NCBI GenBank assembly: GCA_003244205.1
Contig: QHBW01000098.1
Coordinates: forward strand, 1 to 64,000
DNA: 64,000 nucleotides
Direction of reading: 5' to 3'
Origin: Solirubrobacterales bacterium
GTDB lineage: Bacteria > Actinomycetota > Thermoleophilia > Solirubrobacterales > Solirubrobacteraceae
Translations under genes and position numbers: made by a program
Shown here: positions 16,462-24,043 of the stretch, one piece after another
Numbering within the stretch: the stretch's first letter is position 1
How the letters are laid out: each line of letters starts with the position of its first letter
The notes under the pieces: model-generated
Told to the model about the DNA's origin: nothing
The model's input: the letters and a program-made list of their open reading frames with translations, nothing else
Database searches by the model: none

Positions 16462-17136
16462 ATGGAGATCGTCGAGAAGCTTCCGCGGGGGCGCCATCGC
16501 CTCAGCCGAGAGGACGTCGTGCGCTCACAACGCGAGCGCCTGCTGCGCGCGATGGCTGAAGCCGTCTGCGAGCAGGGCTACGCGAGCACGCCGGTCGCCG
16601 ACGTGCTGCGCCGCGCGCGCGTATCCCGCGAGACGTTCTACGAGCACTTCGCCAACAAGCAGGAGTGCTTCTTGGCCGCATACGACGCCAGCGCAACGAT
16701 TCTGCTCGAGGCGATCAGCACAGCGCTCCCCGCCGAGCCGCCCGAGCCCCCTGAGCCCCCTGAGCCCCTCGAGCCGATCGCGACGAACGTCGCCGATCCG
16801 CTGGACCGGGCGCTCGCGGAGTACCTCGCGGCGCTCGCGCGTGAGCCGGCCGTCGCGCGAACGTTCTTGGTCGAGGTCTACGCGGCTGGTCCCGCGGCCC
16901 TCGCTCGCCGCGTCGAGGTGCAGACACGCTTCGTCGATTGGGTCAGCGTCCTCGTTGGGGCAGGCGACGAGAACCAGCGCTTTGCCTGCGAGGCGATCGT
17001 GGCCGCGATCAGCACGCTCGTCACCCAACGAGTCTGCGCCGGGCGCACGGCGGAGATGCGCGAGCTCCACGGCCCGCTGTTGAGCTTCGCTCGCCGATCG
17101 CTGCAGGCTGTGGACATCGCGCCGCCCACTGCCTAG
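16462..17136 (+). CDS. TetR family transcriptional regulator
   Basis: 224 residues. The N-terminal helix-turn-helix region ADVLRRARVSRETFYEHFAN, followed by KQECFLAAYD, is the TetR DNA-binding signature (about 40-70). The C-terminal helical ligand domain is preceded by an unusual Pro-Glu run of PPE repeats near residue 94, probably a flexible linker. It would bind the palindrome at 16416-16433 and repress the CMD-SDR-CocE operon until a ligand, perhaps that pathway's substrate, releases it. It converges on the serine hydrolase gene 15 bases downstream. Confidence 0.92.
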   Translation: MEIVEKLPRGRHRLSREDVVRSQRERLLRAMAEAVCEQGYASTPVADVLRRARVSRETFYEHFANKQECFLAAYDASATILLEAISTALPAEPPEPPEPPEPLEPIATNVADPLDRALAEYLAALAREPAVARTFLVEVYAAGPAALARRVEVQTRFVDWVSVLVGAGDENQRFACEAIVAAISTLVTQRVCAGRTAEMRELHGPLLSFARRSLQAVDIAPPTA

Positions 17137-17151
17137 GACCCTGCCGTCGCG

Positions 17152-18033
17152 TTACAGCCCGCCCAGAAGCCGCGCAGCGACCCCGCGCAGTGTTTCCTTG
17201 CCGTAGGCGTGGGTCCCGTCATCGACGGTCAAGATCGCCAGCGCGACGCGCTTGCTGCCCTGCTCGAGCAGCGCCACCTGATGATCGACGCGTCCGGTTC
17301 CAGAGCCCCAGCCGCCCTTGAAGTACAGCTGCCAGCCGCGCGGGGCCGCTCGCGCGATCCCCCAGCGCTGCGGACCTATGACCGACGCCAGCAGCGCCAT
17401 CCCATACGCTCGATGGCGGGGCACGATGTAGCGGTCGATGTTAAGGAAGAACTGGGACTGGTCGCGCGCATCGATGAGGCTGTTGCCCCAGATCGGCGAT
17501 ACCGCCACGAAGCGGGTCATCCCCACGCGACTCGCCAGCGCCTGCAGACGGCCGTCGCCGACGATCGCATCGACCTGCGATGCCGCCGCGTTGTCCGACC
17601 AGCGGATCATTGGCGCCAGCAGCTGACGATCGCCGTCTGTCAGGTCGCGGTCGCGGACGCCGCCCATGTTCAGATATGCGACGAGCAGCATCGCCTTCAG
17701 CACGCTCGCCGAGGGCACGCTGTTGGTCGCGTGATAGCCGTAAAGGTGTCCGCGCAAGCGCAGCGCGATCATCACCTGGCCGTTGCGCCCCCGCGCGTAG
17801 GCGATTGCCTGGTCCATCCTGCGCTGCCAGAACGCCGGCGGCTGGAGATAGGCGGACTCCGGCGGGGGCTTGCCCGCGGAGGGGACAAGCGGCATTGCGT
17901 GAGTACCCGACGGGCGCGCCCAGCTGACTCCCGCCGGCACGACGATTGCGAGCGCGACCAGCGCCGCGGCGGCTGTCCTGGACCGGCAGGCTGGCGTCGC
18001 CCGCAGGCCTTCTGTGCGAACCCGTCCTCGCAT
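17152..18033 (-). CDS. secreted class A beta-lactamase-like serine hydrolase
   Basis: 293 residues. A signal peptide (hydrophobic core about 20-38) is followed by a penicillin-recognising fold: SVLK as the SxxK motif (about 110-113), SDN (about 147-149) and KGGWGSG in place of the KTG box. The Omega-loop Glu of true class A beta-lactamases is not evident, so it may be a D,D-peptidase-like or esterase member. It acts outside the membrane on the cell wall or a related amide. It diverges from the mauE-like operon across 93 bases. Confidence 0.82.
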   Translation of the reverse strand: MRGRVRTEGLRATPACRSRTAAAALVALAIVVPAGVSWARPSGTHAMPLVPSAGKPPPESAYLQPPAFWQRRMDQAIAYARGRNGQVMIALRLRGHLYGYHATNSVPSASVLKAMLLVAYLNMGGVRDRDLTDGDRQLLAPMIRWSDNAAASQVDAIVGDGRLQALASRVGMTRFVAVSPIWGNSLIDARDQSQFFLNIDRYIVPRHRAYGMALLASVIGPQRWGIARAAPRGWQLYFKGGWGSGTGRVDHQVALLEQGSKRVALAILTVDDGTHAYGKETLRGVAARLLGGL

Positions 18034-18113
18034 CGTGGCTCGACCCTACGTGAAAAGGCGGGGAGACGGCGAGACGGCCAGCTCCATGCAGCTCGGGGGG
18101 CACCCGACGCTGG

Positions 18114-18119
18114 TAGCTT
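18114..18119 (+). promoter_or_regulatory. -10 element of the mau-like operon
   Basis: TAGCTT lies seven bases before the ATG at 18127, giving a leaderless start for the eight-gene operon. Confidence 0.4.
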
Positions 18120-18126
18120 GCCCGCG

Positions 18127-18654
18127 ATGGCACTAATGCCAGCGTTTGGGGTCGCCTCCGCTCTGCTGATCTTCGCCGGGGTGGCGAAGTGGCGCTCGCC
18201 TGAGTCCGCCCGTTACGCGCTGGCCCTGGTGGGGAGGCGTGTGCCACGTTCCGCCGTCCGCGCACTGGGAGCTGCGGAGACAGGTCTCGGCGCAGTCGCG
18301 CTCGCGCGACCGGGCACGATTACGGCGTCGGCCGTGGCGCTCGCGTACGGAGCGTTCCTTGTCTTCATCGTCACCCTGCTCCGCAGCGCGGATCGGCCGG
18401 CGAGCTGCGGCTGCTTCGGCGATGTCGAATCGGGCGCTGGGGCTGTGCACGCGGCACTGAACGGGGTCGGAATGAGCGTGGCCGTCCTTGCAGCGATCGC
18501 ACCACCACCGGGTCTCGGCTGGATCCTCACGCGCGTTCCGCTGATCGCTGCGCCGCTTGCGATCGGGATCGCGACCGCCGCGTTCGCCGCCTACCTCGCC
18601 TTCACGGCCTTCCCTCTGGCATGGCGTTCGTACAGCTCGGACGCGCCGACATGA
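18127..18654 (+). CDS. MauE/DoxX-like redox membrane protein
   Basis: 175 residues with about four membrane helices and the motif CGCFG (94-98), the Cys-x-Cys signature of MauE-type proteins. In methylamine utilisation, MauE together with MauD supports disulfide formation and export of the Cys-rich light chain of methylamine dehydrogenase. By analogy it would pass oxidising or reducing equivalents through the membrane for the Cys-rich protein encoded next. The next gene starts in its stop codon (ATGA, 18651-18654). It is the first gene of an eight-gene operon; no heavy-chain gene (mauB) accompanies it. Confidence 0.8.
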   Translation: MALMPAFGVASALLIFAGVAKWRSPESARYALALVGRRVPRSAVRALGAAETGLGAVALARPGTITASAVALAYGAFLVFIVTLLRSADRPASCGCFGDVESGAGAVHAALNGVGMSVAVLAAIAPPPGLGWILTRVPLIAAPLAIGIATAAFAAYLAFTAFPLAWRSYSSDAPT

Positions 18655-19265
18655 GCCAGCGGCTCGCCGAGGCAGCCAGCTCGCTGCTCGAGCGTCGTAC
18701 CTCGCGGCGCAGCGTCTTGAGCCGCGCCGCGCTCACGGGCTCCGCCTTCGTCGTCGCGCCGCTTCGCTACCTGCTGCGCCCGGTGAGCGCGTGGGCCGTG
18801 GTGGCGCCGGGAAACTGTGGTGGGGGGCTCTGCGACGATGGATACACGGCCTTCTGCTGTGAGATCAACCACGGTAAGAACGTCTGCCCACCGCACACCT
18901 ACGTGGGGGGCTGGTGGATGTGCACGGCCTACCAGGGAAGGGGCCTGTGCGCGCCGCAAGGGGTTCGCTACTACGTCGATTGCAACCAGACTCCGGGGCA
19001 GGGCTTCCCGGGTGGCTGCCGTTGTGCGAATGACAATTGCAGCGAGCGGCGCGTCGACTGCAATGTCTTCCGTTACGGGCAGTGCAACACGCAGGTCGGC
19101 GGCACGACTGCCGTGGGCTGCCGGGTCGTCGTCTGCCAGAACCCGGCGTCGATCGACGGCTTCAACTGCAACGGCAGCGTCGCGGTGGATGACAACACGT
19201 GCACGCACGAGTGGAATTGCCTCACGCCGCTCGTGCAGCAGCTTCCAGGCGACGGCGGTGCCTAG
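18651..19265 (+). CDS. Tat-exported 18-cysteine protein, MauA-light-chain-like
   Basis: 204 residues. The N-terminus carries RRTSRRSVLSRAALTG, a Tat-type signal, then a short hydrophobic run. From residue 56 the mature part holds 18 cysteines, including FCCEIN, CRCAND and FRYGQCNTQ, plus Trp in GGWWMC and HEWNC. The Cys density, Tat export and company of MauE- and MauD-like genes resemble the methylamine dehydrogenase light chain, where two Trp form the TTQ cofactor. Sequence identity to MauA is not obvious by eye, so 'light-chain-like' rests on architecture and context. It probably folds outside the membrane with up to nine disulfides. Confidence 0.7.
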   Translation: MSQRLAEAASSLLERRTSRRSVLSRAALTGSAFVVAPLRYLLRPVSAWAVVAPGNCGGGLCDDGYTAFCCEINHGKNVCPPHTYVGGWWMCTAYQGRGLCAPQGVRYYVDCNQTPGQGFPGGCRCANDNCSERRVDCNVFRYGQCNTQVGGTTAVGCRVVVCQNPASIDGFNCNGSVAVDDNTCTHEWNCLTPLVQQLPGDGGA

Positions 19266-19267
19266 CG

Positions 19268-19984
19268 GTGACCGCGCTGATCGCCTGTGAGACCGTTCTG
19301 CTCGCGCTACTGACGCTGCTCGTCGCCGGTTTGCTGCGCAGCCACGCGGAGATCCTGCGCAGGCTGGGGTCACCCGACGGTGAGCAACCGTTGAGGGCGA
19401 CGCTACCCGAGCCGGGCGAGCGCGCCGGCGCGGCCCCCGCCCGCGATCTCGCCGGCACCACGCCCGACCGGGACGCCATCCAGATCGGCTTGGGCGGGAC
19501 CTCGCCACCGACGCTCCTCGCCTTCCTGACCACGGGGTGCACGATCTGCCACGCCTTCTGGGAGGACCTGCGCCGCGGGCGGCCCGCGGAGGTCCCGGCC
19601 GCAATCCGCATCGTTGCAGTCACCAAGGACTCAAGCCACGAGAGTCCAGCATCGCTACGCCAGTTGGCCCCAGATGGGCTGCCAGTCGTGATGTCGACGG
19701 ACGCCTGGAATGACTATCGCGTCCCAGCGGCACCGTACTTCGTGTACGTCGCCGGCGGAGAGGTGCAGGGCGAGGGCTCGGCGAGCTCCTGGCGGCAGAT
19801 CGCCTCCCTGCTCGGCGACGCGATCGACGATCTCGCCTACGCGCACGAGCGCCGCGGCGGCGAGCGCAGGGCCGATCAGATCGATCGAGCGCTGGCGACG
19901 GCGGGGATCGGACCGGGCCACCCAAGCCTCTACCCAGCCGGGCTTCCCGGCGAGAACCATCCTAACGAGGAGGATCGATCGTGA
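19268..19984 (+). CDS. MauD-like membrane-anchored thioredoxin-fold protein
   Basis: 238 residues from a GTG at 19268. A single N-terminal membrane helix (about 2-22) and a linker lead to a thioredoxin-like domain with FLTTGCTICHAFWEDL, a CxxC active site (CTIC). A cis-Pro-like segment VPAAPYFVYV follows, as in MauD/TlpA proteins. It should face outward and shuffle or reduce disulfides in the Cys-rich partner. Its C-terminal 40 residues are charged and probably flexible. The gene starts two bases after the Cys-rich gene and overlaps the next by GTGA. AGGAGG at 19968-19973, inside its 3' end, serves that next gene. Confidence 0.82.
   Translation: MTALIACETVLLALLTLLVAGLLRSHAEILRRLGSPDGEQPLRATLPEPGERAGAAPARDLAGTTPDRDAIQIGLGGTSPPTLLAFLTTGCTICHAFWEDLRRGRPAEVPAAIRIVAVTKDSSHESPASLRQLAPDGLPVVMSTDAWNDYRVPAAPYFVYVAGGEVQGEGSASSWRQIASLLGDAIDDLAYAHERRGGERRADQIDRALATAGIGPGHPSLYPAGLPGENHPNEEDRS
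19968..19973 (+). promoter_or_regulatory. consensus Shine-Dalgarno that decides a start
   Basis: AGGAGG lies seven bases before GTG 19981. It is among the best ribosome sites in the window, and it drives a frame that meets UGA after only 23 codons. This favours the view that the frame beyond the UGA belongs to the same gene. Confidence 0.75.
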
Positions 19985-20649
19985 CGCAGATCGTGCTGCT
20001 CGGCTGCGCGGCGGGCTTGATCGCCGCCGTCCGTTCGGCGTGGTCTCCCTGAGGCCAGTCGATGCTTGCGAGCATCACCCCGCTCGGTGAGCGGGCACGG
20101 CGATCCAACTGGCTGTTCACCGTGCTGGTGTACGTCGTGGGATCGCTTGGCGGCGGCACGACGATCGCGGCGCTCGCGGGGGCAGCGGGCTCACTTGCGC
20201 TAGGGGGCGTCAGCTGGCAGGCGCGCATCGTCGTCGTGGCGGCGGTGCTCGCGATCGGACTCGCGTGGGAGGTGCTGCGCGCCGGCGTCCCTGGTCCGCG
20301 GAGGCAGGTCAACGAGCGCTGGCTGAAGGAGTACCGCGGCTGGGTCTACGGGGTCGGCTTTGGTGCGCAGCTCGGCGCGGGAGTCGTGACGGTGGTCATG
20401 ACTTCGTCCGTCTATGTCGTCTTGGTCGCGGCCTTTGCGTCGGGTCAATGGCAGAGCGGCGCGCTGATCGGGGCTGTCGCAGGAGCGTTGCGTGGCGCAA
20501 CCGTGTTGGCAGCTGCCCGCGTCCGTACTCCTTCACAGCTGGTTGCCCTTCACGCCCGTATGGACGCATGGCGAGCCCCGATCCGCTCGGGCTCACTGGT
20601 GACTCAGCTCGTGCTGTCCGTGCTAGCGATCGCGCTCGTGGCGAGCTGA
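19981..20649 (+). CDS. MauF/CcdA-like membrane redox protein with in-frame UGA
   Basis: Translation from GTG 19981 gives a first helix ending VRSAWSP, then UGA (20050-20052), then GQSMLASITPLGER and about five more helices to 20649, all in one frame. If UGA is decoded the product is 222 residues. The segment SP-x-GxSMLxxITPL matches the DsbD/CcdA/MauF-type motif in which x is the redox-active Cys, so UGA replaces that residue. The rest of the protein has only one Cys (position 9). Options are selenocysteine insertion, a TGC-to-TGA nonsense mutation, or reinitiation at ATG 20062, which would lose the first helix. It shares GTGA with the mauD-like gene; position and fold suggest it feeds electrons to that protein. 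Confidence 0.7.
20061..20095 (+). promoter_or_regulatory. SECIS-like double hairpin after the UGA
   Basis: Two perfect stem-loops follow the UGA. GATGCT-TGCG-AGCATC (20061-20076) has its loop 14 bases after the UGA. CCCGCTC-GGT-GAGCGGG (20079-20095) has a 7-bp stem with a loop starting GG, 33 bases after the UGA. The second fits the usual bacterial SECIS spacing of about 16-37 bases and the need for a G at the start of the loop. GC-rich DNA forms hairpins easily, so this supports but does not prove recoding. Confidence 0.4.
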
Positions 20650-20651
20650 CG

Positions 20652-21125
20652 ATGCTGCTACGGGCGCACGGAATCGAGATCGAGCTCCCCGCGGGCTGGG
20701 ACGGCCGCATCTACAAGCGACCCAGCGGAGACCCCACGCTCCACGCGGCGAGCTTCGCCCTCCCACGCGACGACGGCGACTTCGGCAGTGGCGCGACGGC
20801 CCGGATGCCCCACGGCGGAACCTTCTTTGCACTGCGGGAATACCGGCCAGGTGACGGCCTCGTCCCCGGTGCCGGTCTGTTCGCCAGCCGGCAGCTGCCT
20901 CTCCCCCTAGACACGCGACGATTTCACCCGCGCGCACTGCAGGTCGGCCGCCGGGGGCAAGCTGGCTTCCAGCACTTCTTGACCTGGGGCGAGCGGCCCT
21001 TCTGCCTCTACGCCGTCGTCAAGCCCGACGTGCGCGCGGCTGTCGTCGCGTCGGGCGCCGGTCACCAGGTCGAGCGGCTCAACCGCATCCTCTCGACCGT
21101 CGTCCTGCAGACGAAGTCTCAATGA
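20652..21125 (+). CDS. hypothetical protein of the mau-like operon
   Basis: 157 residues, beginning MLLRAHGIEIELPAGWDGRI, with a mixed alpha/beta composition and no signal peptide or membrane helix. The opening resembles small actinobacterial proteins that share an 'ELPxGW' strand, but no function is known to me. The ATG is two bases after the upstream stop, and the stop overlaps the next gene by ATGA. It is therefore translated with the redox genes and likely serves the same pathway in the cytoplasm. Confidence 0.7.
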   Translation: MLLRAHGIEIELPAGWDGRIYKRPSGDPTLHAASFALPRDDGDFGSGATARMPHGGTFFALREYRPGDGLVPGAGLFASRQLPLPLDTRRFHPRALQVGRRGQAGFQHFLTWGERPFCLYAVVKPDVRAAVVASGAGHQVERLNRILSTVVLQTKSQ

Positions 21126-21964
21126 GTGAGCTCGCGAGGATCCCCCGTCGGCTAGGACGAGTGACGAACACCGCGCTCGCGATCGGACTGCTGCTTGGCG
21201 TCTTCGTCCATATCTCAGGCGCCTACGGCGCGACGGGTGCGCGCCTCGCGGGGCGCTTCGCGATGACCGGCAAGATCACCTATGCCCGCAACGTCTTCGG
21301 CGAGCACGCCGGCCAGGGTGTCCGTCGCAACTGGACGTTCTATCCGCAGTGCCCGGGGAGCGACTGCGCACGGGTGATCCTGTGGCGCCAGCGCTCTGGC
21401 CCGCGAACTCTCGACCGGGTTGTCCTCGACCGGGTCGCGCCAGGTCTCTATCGGGGCCGCGGGCGCTTCTGGGTCCGTCTGCGCTGCAGCGGGCGGATAG
21501 ATGAGCATGGGGGCGCGGCGCTCGAGGCAATCACGGTAACGGTAACGCGGGCGAGGACCGTGGGGATCACCCCATTCGCCACCGCGGTGAAGGCCACCTA
21601 CGACAACCCAGCTCGCTTCAACTACACGCGTTGCCCGGGCGGAATCGGTCGTGACGCCGCGCGCTACTCCGGCCCGCTTGCAAGCGCTCTGCCCCAGCCA
21701 CCGGTGACCGCCTTCACGCAAGCAATCAGCGCGCTACCGACGACCGTGTCGTTTACCGACGAATCCCGGCCGCAGCAAGGCGGGGCGCCACTTGTCTCCT
21801 GGCGGTGGGATTTCGGCGATCCCGGGTCGGGAGCCGCAAATGACAGCTCGAGCGCCAGGGATCCGGTGCATGCGTTCTCCGCGCATGGGACCTACACCGT
21901 GACGCTGACCGCAAAGGACGCTTTCGGGCTCGAGACGACCGTCGCGCACGCGATCACGGTCTGA
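21122..21964 (+). CDS. secreted PKD-domain protein
   Basis: 280 residues. An N-terminal membrane segment or signal (about 17-37) is followed by a beta-rich middle region with four scattered cysteines. A C-terminal PKD domain (about 195-280) has LVSWRWDFGD, then HAFSAHGTYTVTLTAKD, the WDFGDG and YTVTLT hallmarks of this Ig-like fold. PKD domains usually mediate surface or protein-protein contacts. It may present or anchor the operon's Cys-rich product at the surface. Its start overlaps the previous stop (ATGA). Confidence 0.82.
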   Translation: MSELARIPRRLGRVTNTALAIGLLLGVFVHISGAYGATGARLAGRFAMTGKITYARNVFGEHAGQGVRRNWTFYPQCPGSDCARVILWRQRSGPRTLDRVVLDRVAPGLYRGRGRFWVRLRCSGRIDEHGGAALEAITVTVTRARTVGITPFATAVKATYDNPARFNYTRCPGGIGRDAARYSGPLASALPQPPVTAFTQAISALPTTVSFTDESRPQQGGAPLVSWRWDFGDPGSGAANDSSSARDPVHAFSAHGTYTVTLTAKDAFGLETTVAHAITV

Positions 21965-21972
21965 GGGCAGAA

Positions 21973-22365
21973 GTGCTCGACGATACGCTCCGACCGCGAG
22001 CGCTCGGTTGCGTTGTGCTCGCAGGGCTCCTTACCGTCGTCGGTTGCGGCGGTGGCCACGTGTCGAGCGCGCCGCCCACTAAGTCCACGCCGAATGCGCG
22101 TCTGCTCGCTTCGGTCGAGCGGGCCCTGCGGCGCAATCCCAACCAAGCGGCGTCCTACGCTCGCTGCCGGACCGCGCCCGCGGGTGAGGTTCGGCACGCA
22201 CCCTTTGGAAACACGCGTCGCCCGGTGCTGCGCTGTCTAATCAAGCTGGGCGGTGCTCCGCTTGAGAGCTACGACGTGCAGGTGCTCGCCAACGGATGCT
22301 TTGTCGGAGAGCGCCTGCCCCCCGGACGAGCCGATAGTGGATGTGGGGCACTCGTCGTCCCTTAG
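21973..22365 (+). CDS. small lipoprotein, last gene of the mau-like operon
   Basis: 130 residues from a GTG at 21973. A lipobox-type ending LTVVGC at about residue 25 predicts lipid attachment at Cys, followed by a short Ser/Pro linker. The globular part has four further cysteines (RCRTAP-like, LRCLIK, NGCFVG and DSGCGAL), enough for two disulfides. No family is recognised. It starts eight bases after the PKD gene and looks like the end of the operon, since the next gene is convergent. Confidence 0.72.
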   Translation: MLDDTLRPRALGCVVLAGLLTVVGCGGGHVSSAPPTKSTPNARLLASVERALRRNPNQAASYARCRTAPAGEVRHAPFGNTRRPVLRCLIKLGGAPLESYDVQVLANGCFVGERLPPGRADSGCGALVVP

Positions 22366-22390
22366 CGCCCACGACCGCCGCGCGCGATCC

Positions 22391-24004
22391 TCAGCCGGCG
22401 CCCGCGCCCACCGGCTCGGCCTCGCGCTCGCCGGCGCGCGGCGACTCCGGGCGCTGCTCGCGGTTGGCGCCCACCAGCGCGCCTCCCGGGCAGTCGCCCG
22501 CCCTGACCTCGCGGCGCGGGTTGCGGATGCCCGCGAGGCTGAGCAGGCCTCCCGCCGCGGTCAGAGCAGCGCCGAGGATCGCCGCAAGGTGAAAAGCGTC
22601 GACGGACGCTGAGCGCAGCGTCGCTTGGACCCTCGGCGTCGAGCCCGAGACGGTCAGCGGTCGGCGCCGGCCATCGGCGATCGAGCGCTGCTCAAGCGGG
22701 GTCAGAGCAGCGTGGCGCACGCCGCCATCGACGCGGCTGGCGAAGTAGCCCGAGATGACAGCGCCGACGACAGCGATCGCCAATAACCCGGCTACCCGCG
22801 CGATCGCGTTATTGATCCCCGACGCCACTCCCGCGTGCCGGTCGTCGGCCGCCCCCAGCACGGTGGCGGTCAGGGGGGCAACGGTCATCGCCAGCCCCAA
22901 GGCGAAGACCAGCACCGCGGGGAGGATGTCGGCGACGTAGCTGGGGTGGGCGTTCACGCGCACGAAGAGCAACAAGCCGGCGCCCGCCGCGATCGGTCCA
23001 AGACCCATGAACAGACGCGGCCCGGCGCGGTCGGCGAGCGCTCCGAAGCGCCGTGAGAGGGCGAACATCACGACCGTGATCGGGAGCATCGACAGCCCCG
23101 CCTGCAGCGCCCGATAGCCCGCGACCTGCTGGAGGTAGACGGGCAGCGTGAACGTGAACGCCCCCAGCCCGCCGTAGATCGCCAGCGTCGCCCCGTTACC
23201 GACCGAGAAGTTGCGCGAGCGAAAGACGTCGAGCGGGAGCATCGGGCTGTGGGCGCGTCGCTCCCAGACCAAGAACGCCGCCAGCAGCGCCAGCCCGGCG
23301 ATCAGCGCCACGAGCACGAGCGGCGAGCTCCAGCCCTCCCGCGGCTGCTCGATCAGCGCGAACACCGGACCCGCCAGACCGAGCGCGGCCAGCAGCGCCC
23401 CGGTGAAATCGATACGCGCCGACTCGCGATGGCCCGGAGGTGCGAAGCGCAGCAGCAGCAGCGTGATGACAGCGGGCGCCAGATTGATCGCGAATACCCA
23501 GCGCCAGGACGCCGCGTCGACCAGCGCTCCTCCGCCGAGCGGCCCGATCACCGTCGCCACACCGCCAAACGCCGTCCATGTTCCAATCGCCGCGCCGCGC
23601 TCACTTTCGGGAAAGGTGTCCATCAGCAGCGCCAGCGTGCTCGGGACCAGCAGCGCCCCCGCCACCCCCTGGAGCACGCGCGCCGCGATCAGCGTGTCGA
23701 TCGTCGGTGCGATCGCGCAGACGAGCGAGAGCGCGCCGAAGCTGACGATCCCGGCGGCGAAGATCCGGCGGCGGCCGAGCAGGTCGCCGAGCGATCCGCC
23801 GATCAGCAAGAGCGCCGAGAGCGACAGCAGGTAGCCTTCGACGACCCATTCCTGGGCGGCCAGCCCCCCGCCGAGCTCGTGCCGGATCGCCGGCAGAGCG
23901 ACGTTGACGACGGTCCCGTCGAGGAAGACCATCCCCGACCCGACGATGCAGGCAACCAGCGTCAGCGTGCGGTGCAGCTGACGGGCGGGCGGCGCTGAGG
24001 CCAT
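22391..24004 (-). CDS. MFS drug exporter, DHA2 (EmrB/QacA) type
   Basis: 537 residues with about 14 membrane helices. Helix 1 has GSGMVFLDGTVVNVALPAI, the D-x-T-V-x-N-V-A-L-P signature of 14-TMS DHA2 antiporters. The loop GDLLGRRRIF matches the MFS motif A, and a motif C-like GPLGGGALVDA segment lies in helix 5. It should export hydrophobic or cationic compounds in exchange for protons. The last 60 residues are polar and proline-rich. It converges on the small lipoprotein gene 25 bases away, and no regulator adjoins it. Confidence 0.93.
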   Translation of the reverse strand: MASAPPARQLHRTLTLVACIVGSGMVFLDGTVVNVALPAIRHELGGGLAAQEWVVEGYLLSLSALLLIGGSLGDLLGRRRIFAAGIVSFGALSLVCAIAPTIDTLIAARVLQGVAGALLVPSTLALLMDTFPESERGAAIGTWTAFGGVATVIGPLGGGALVDAASWRWVFAINLAPAVITLLLLRFAPPGHRESARIDFTGALLAALGLAGPVFALIEQPREGWSSPLVLVALIAGLALLAAFLVWERRAHSPMLPLDVFRSRNFSVGNGATLAIYGGLGAFTFTLPVYLQQVAGYRALQAGLSMLPITVVMFALSRRFGALADRAGPRLFMGLGPIAAGAGLLLFVRVNAHPSYVADILPAVLVFALGLAMTVAPLTATVLGAADDRHAGVASGINNAIARVAGLLAIAVVGAVISGYFASRVDGGVRHAALTPLEQRSIADGRRRPLTVSGSTPRVQATLRSASVDAFHLAAILGAALTAAGGLLSLAGIRNPRREVRAGDCPGGALVGANREQRPESPRAGEREAEPVGAGAG

Positions 24005-24043
24005 CGCCGCAAACCGTATCCGCTCGCCGCGGGCCAGCCCGGC

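Noticed and set aside
20062-20649. Annotating the membrane protein from ATG 20062 alone
   Set aside because: It would drop the first helix, leave the AGGAGG site serving a 23-residue peptide, and cut the conserved SP-x-G motif. It remains possible by reinitiation, so it is mentioned in the gene entry.
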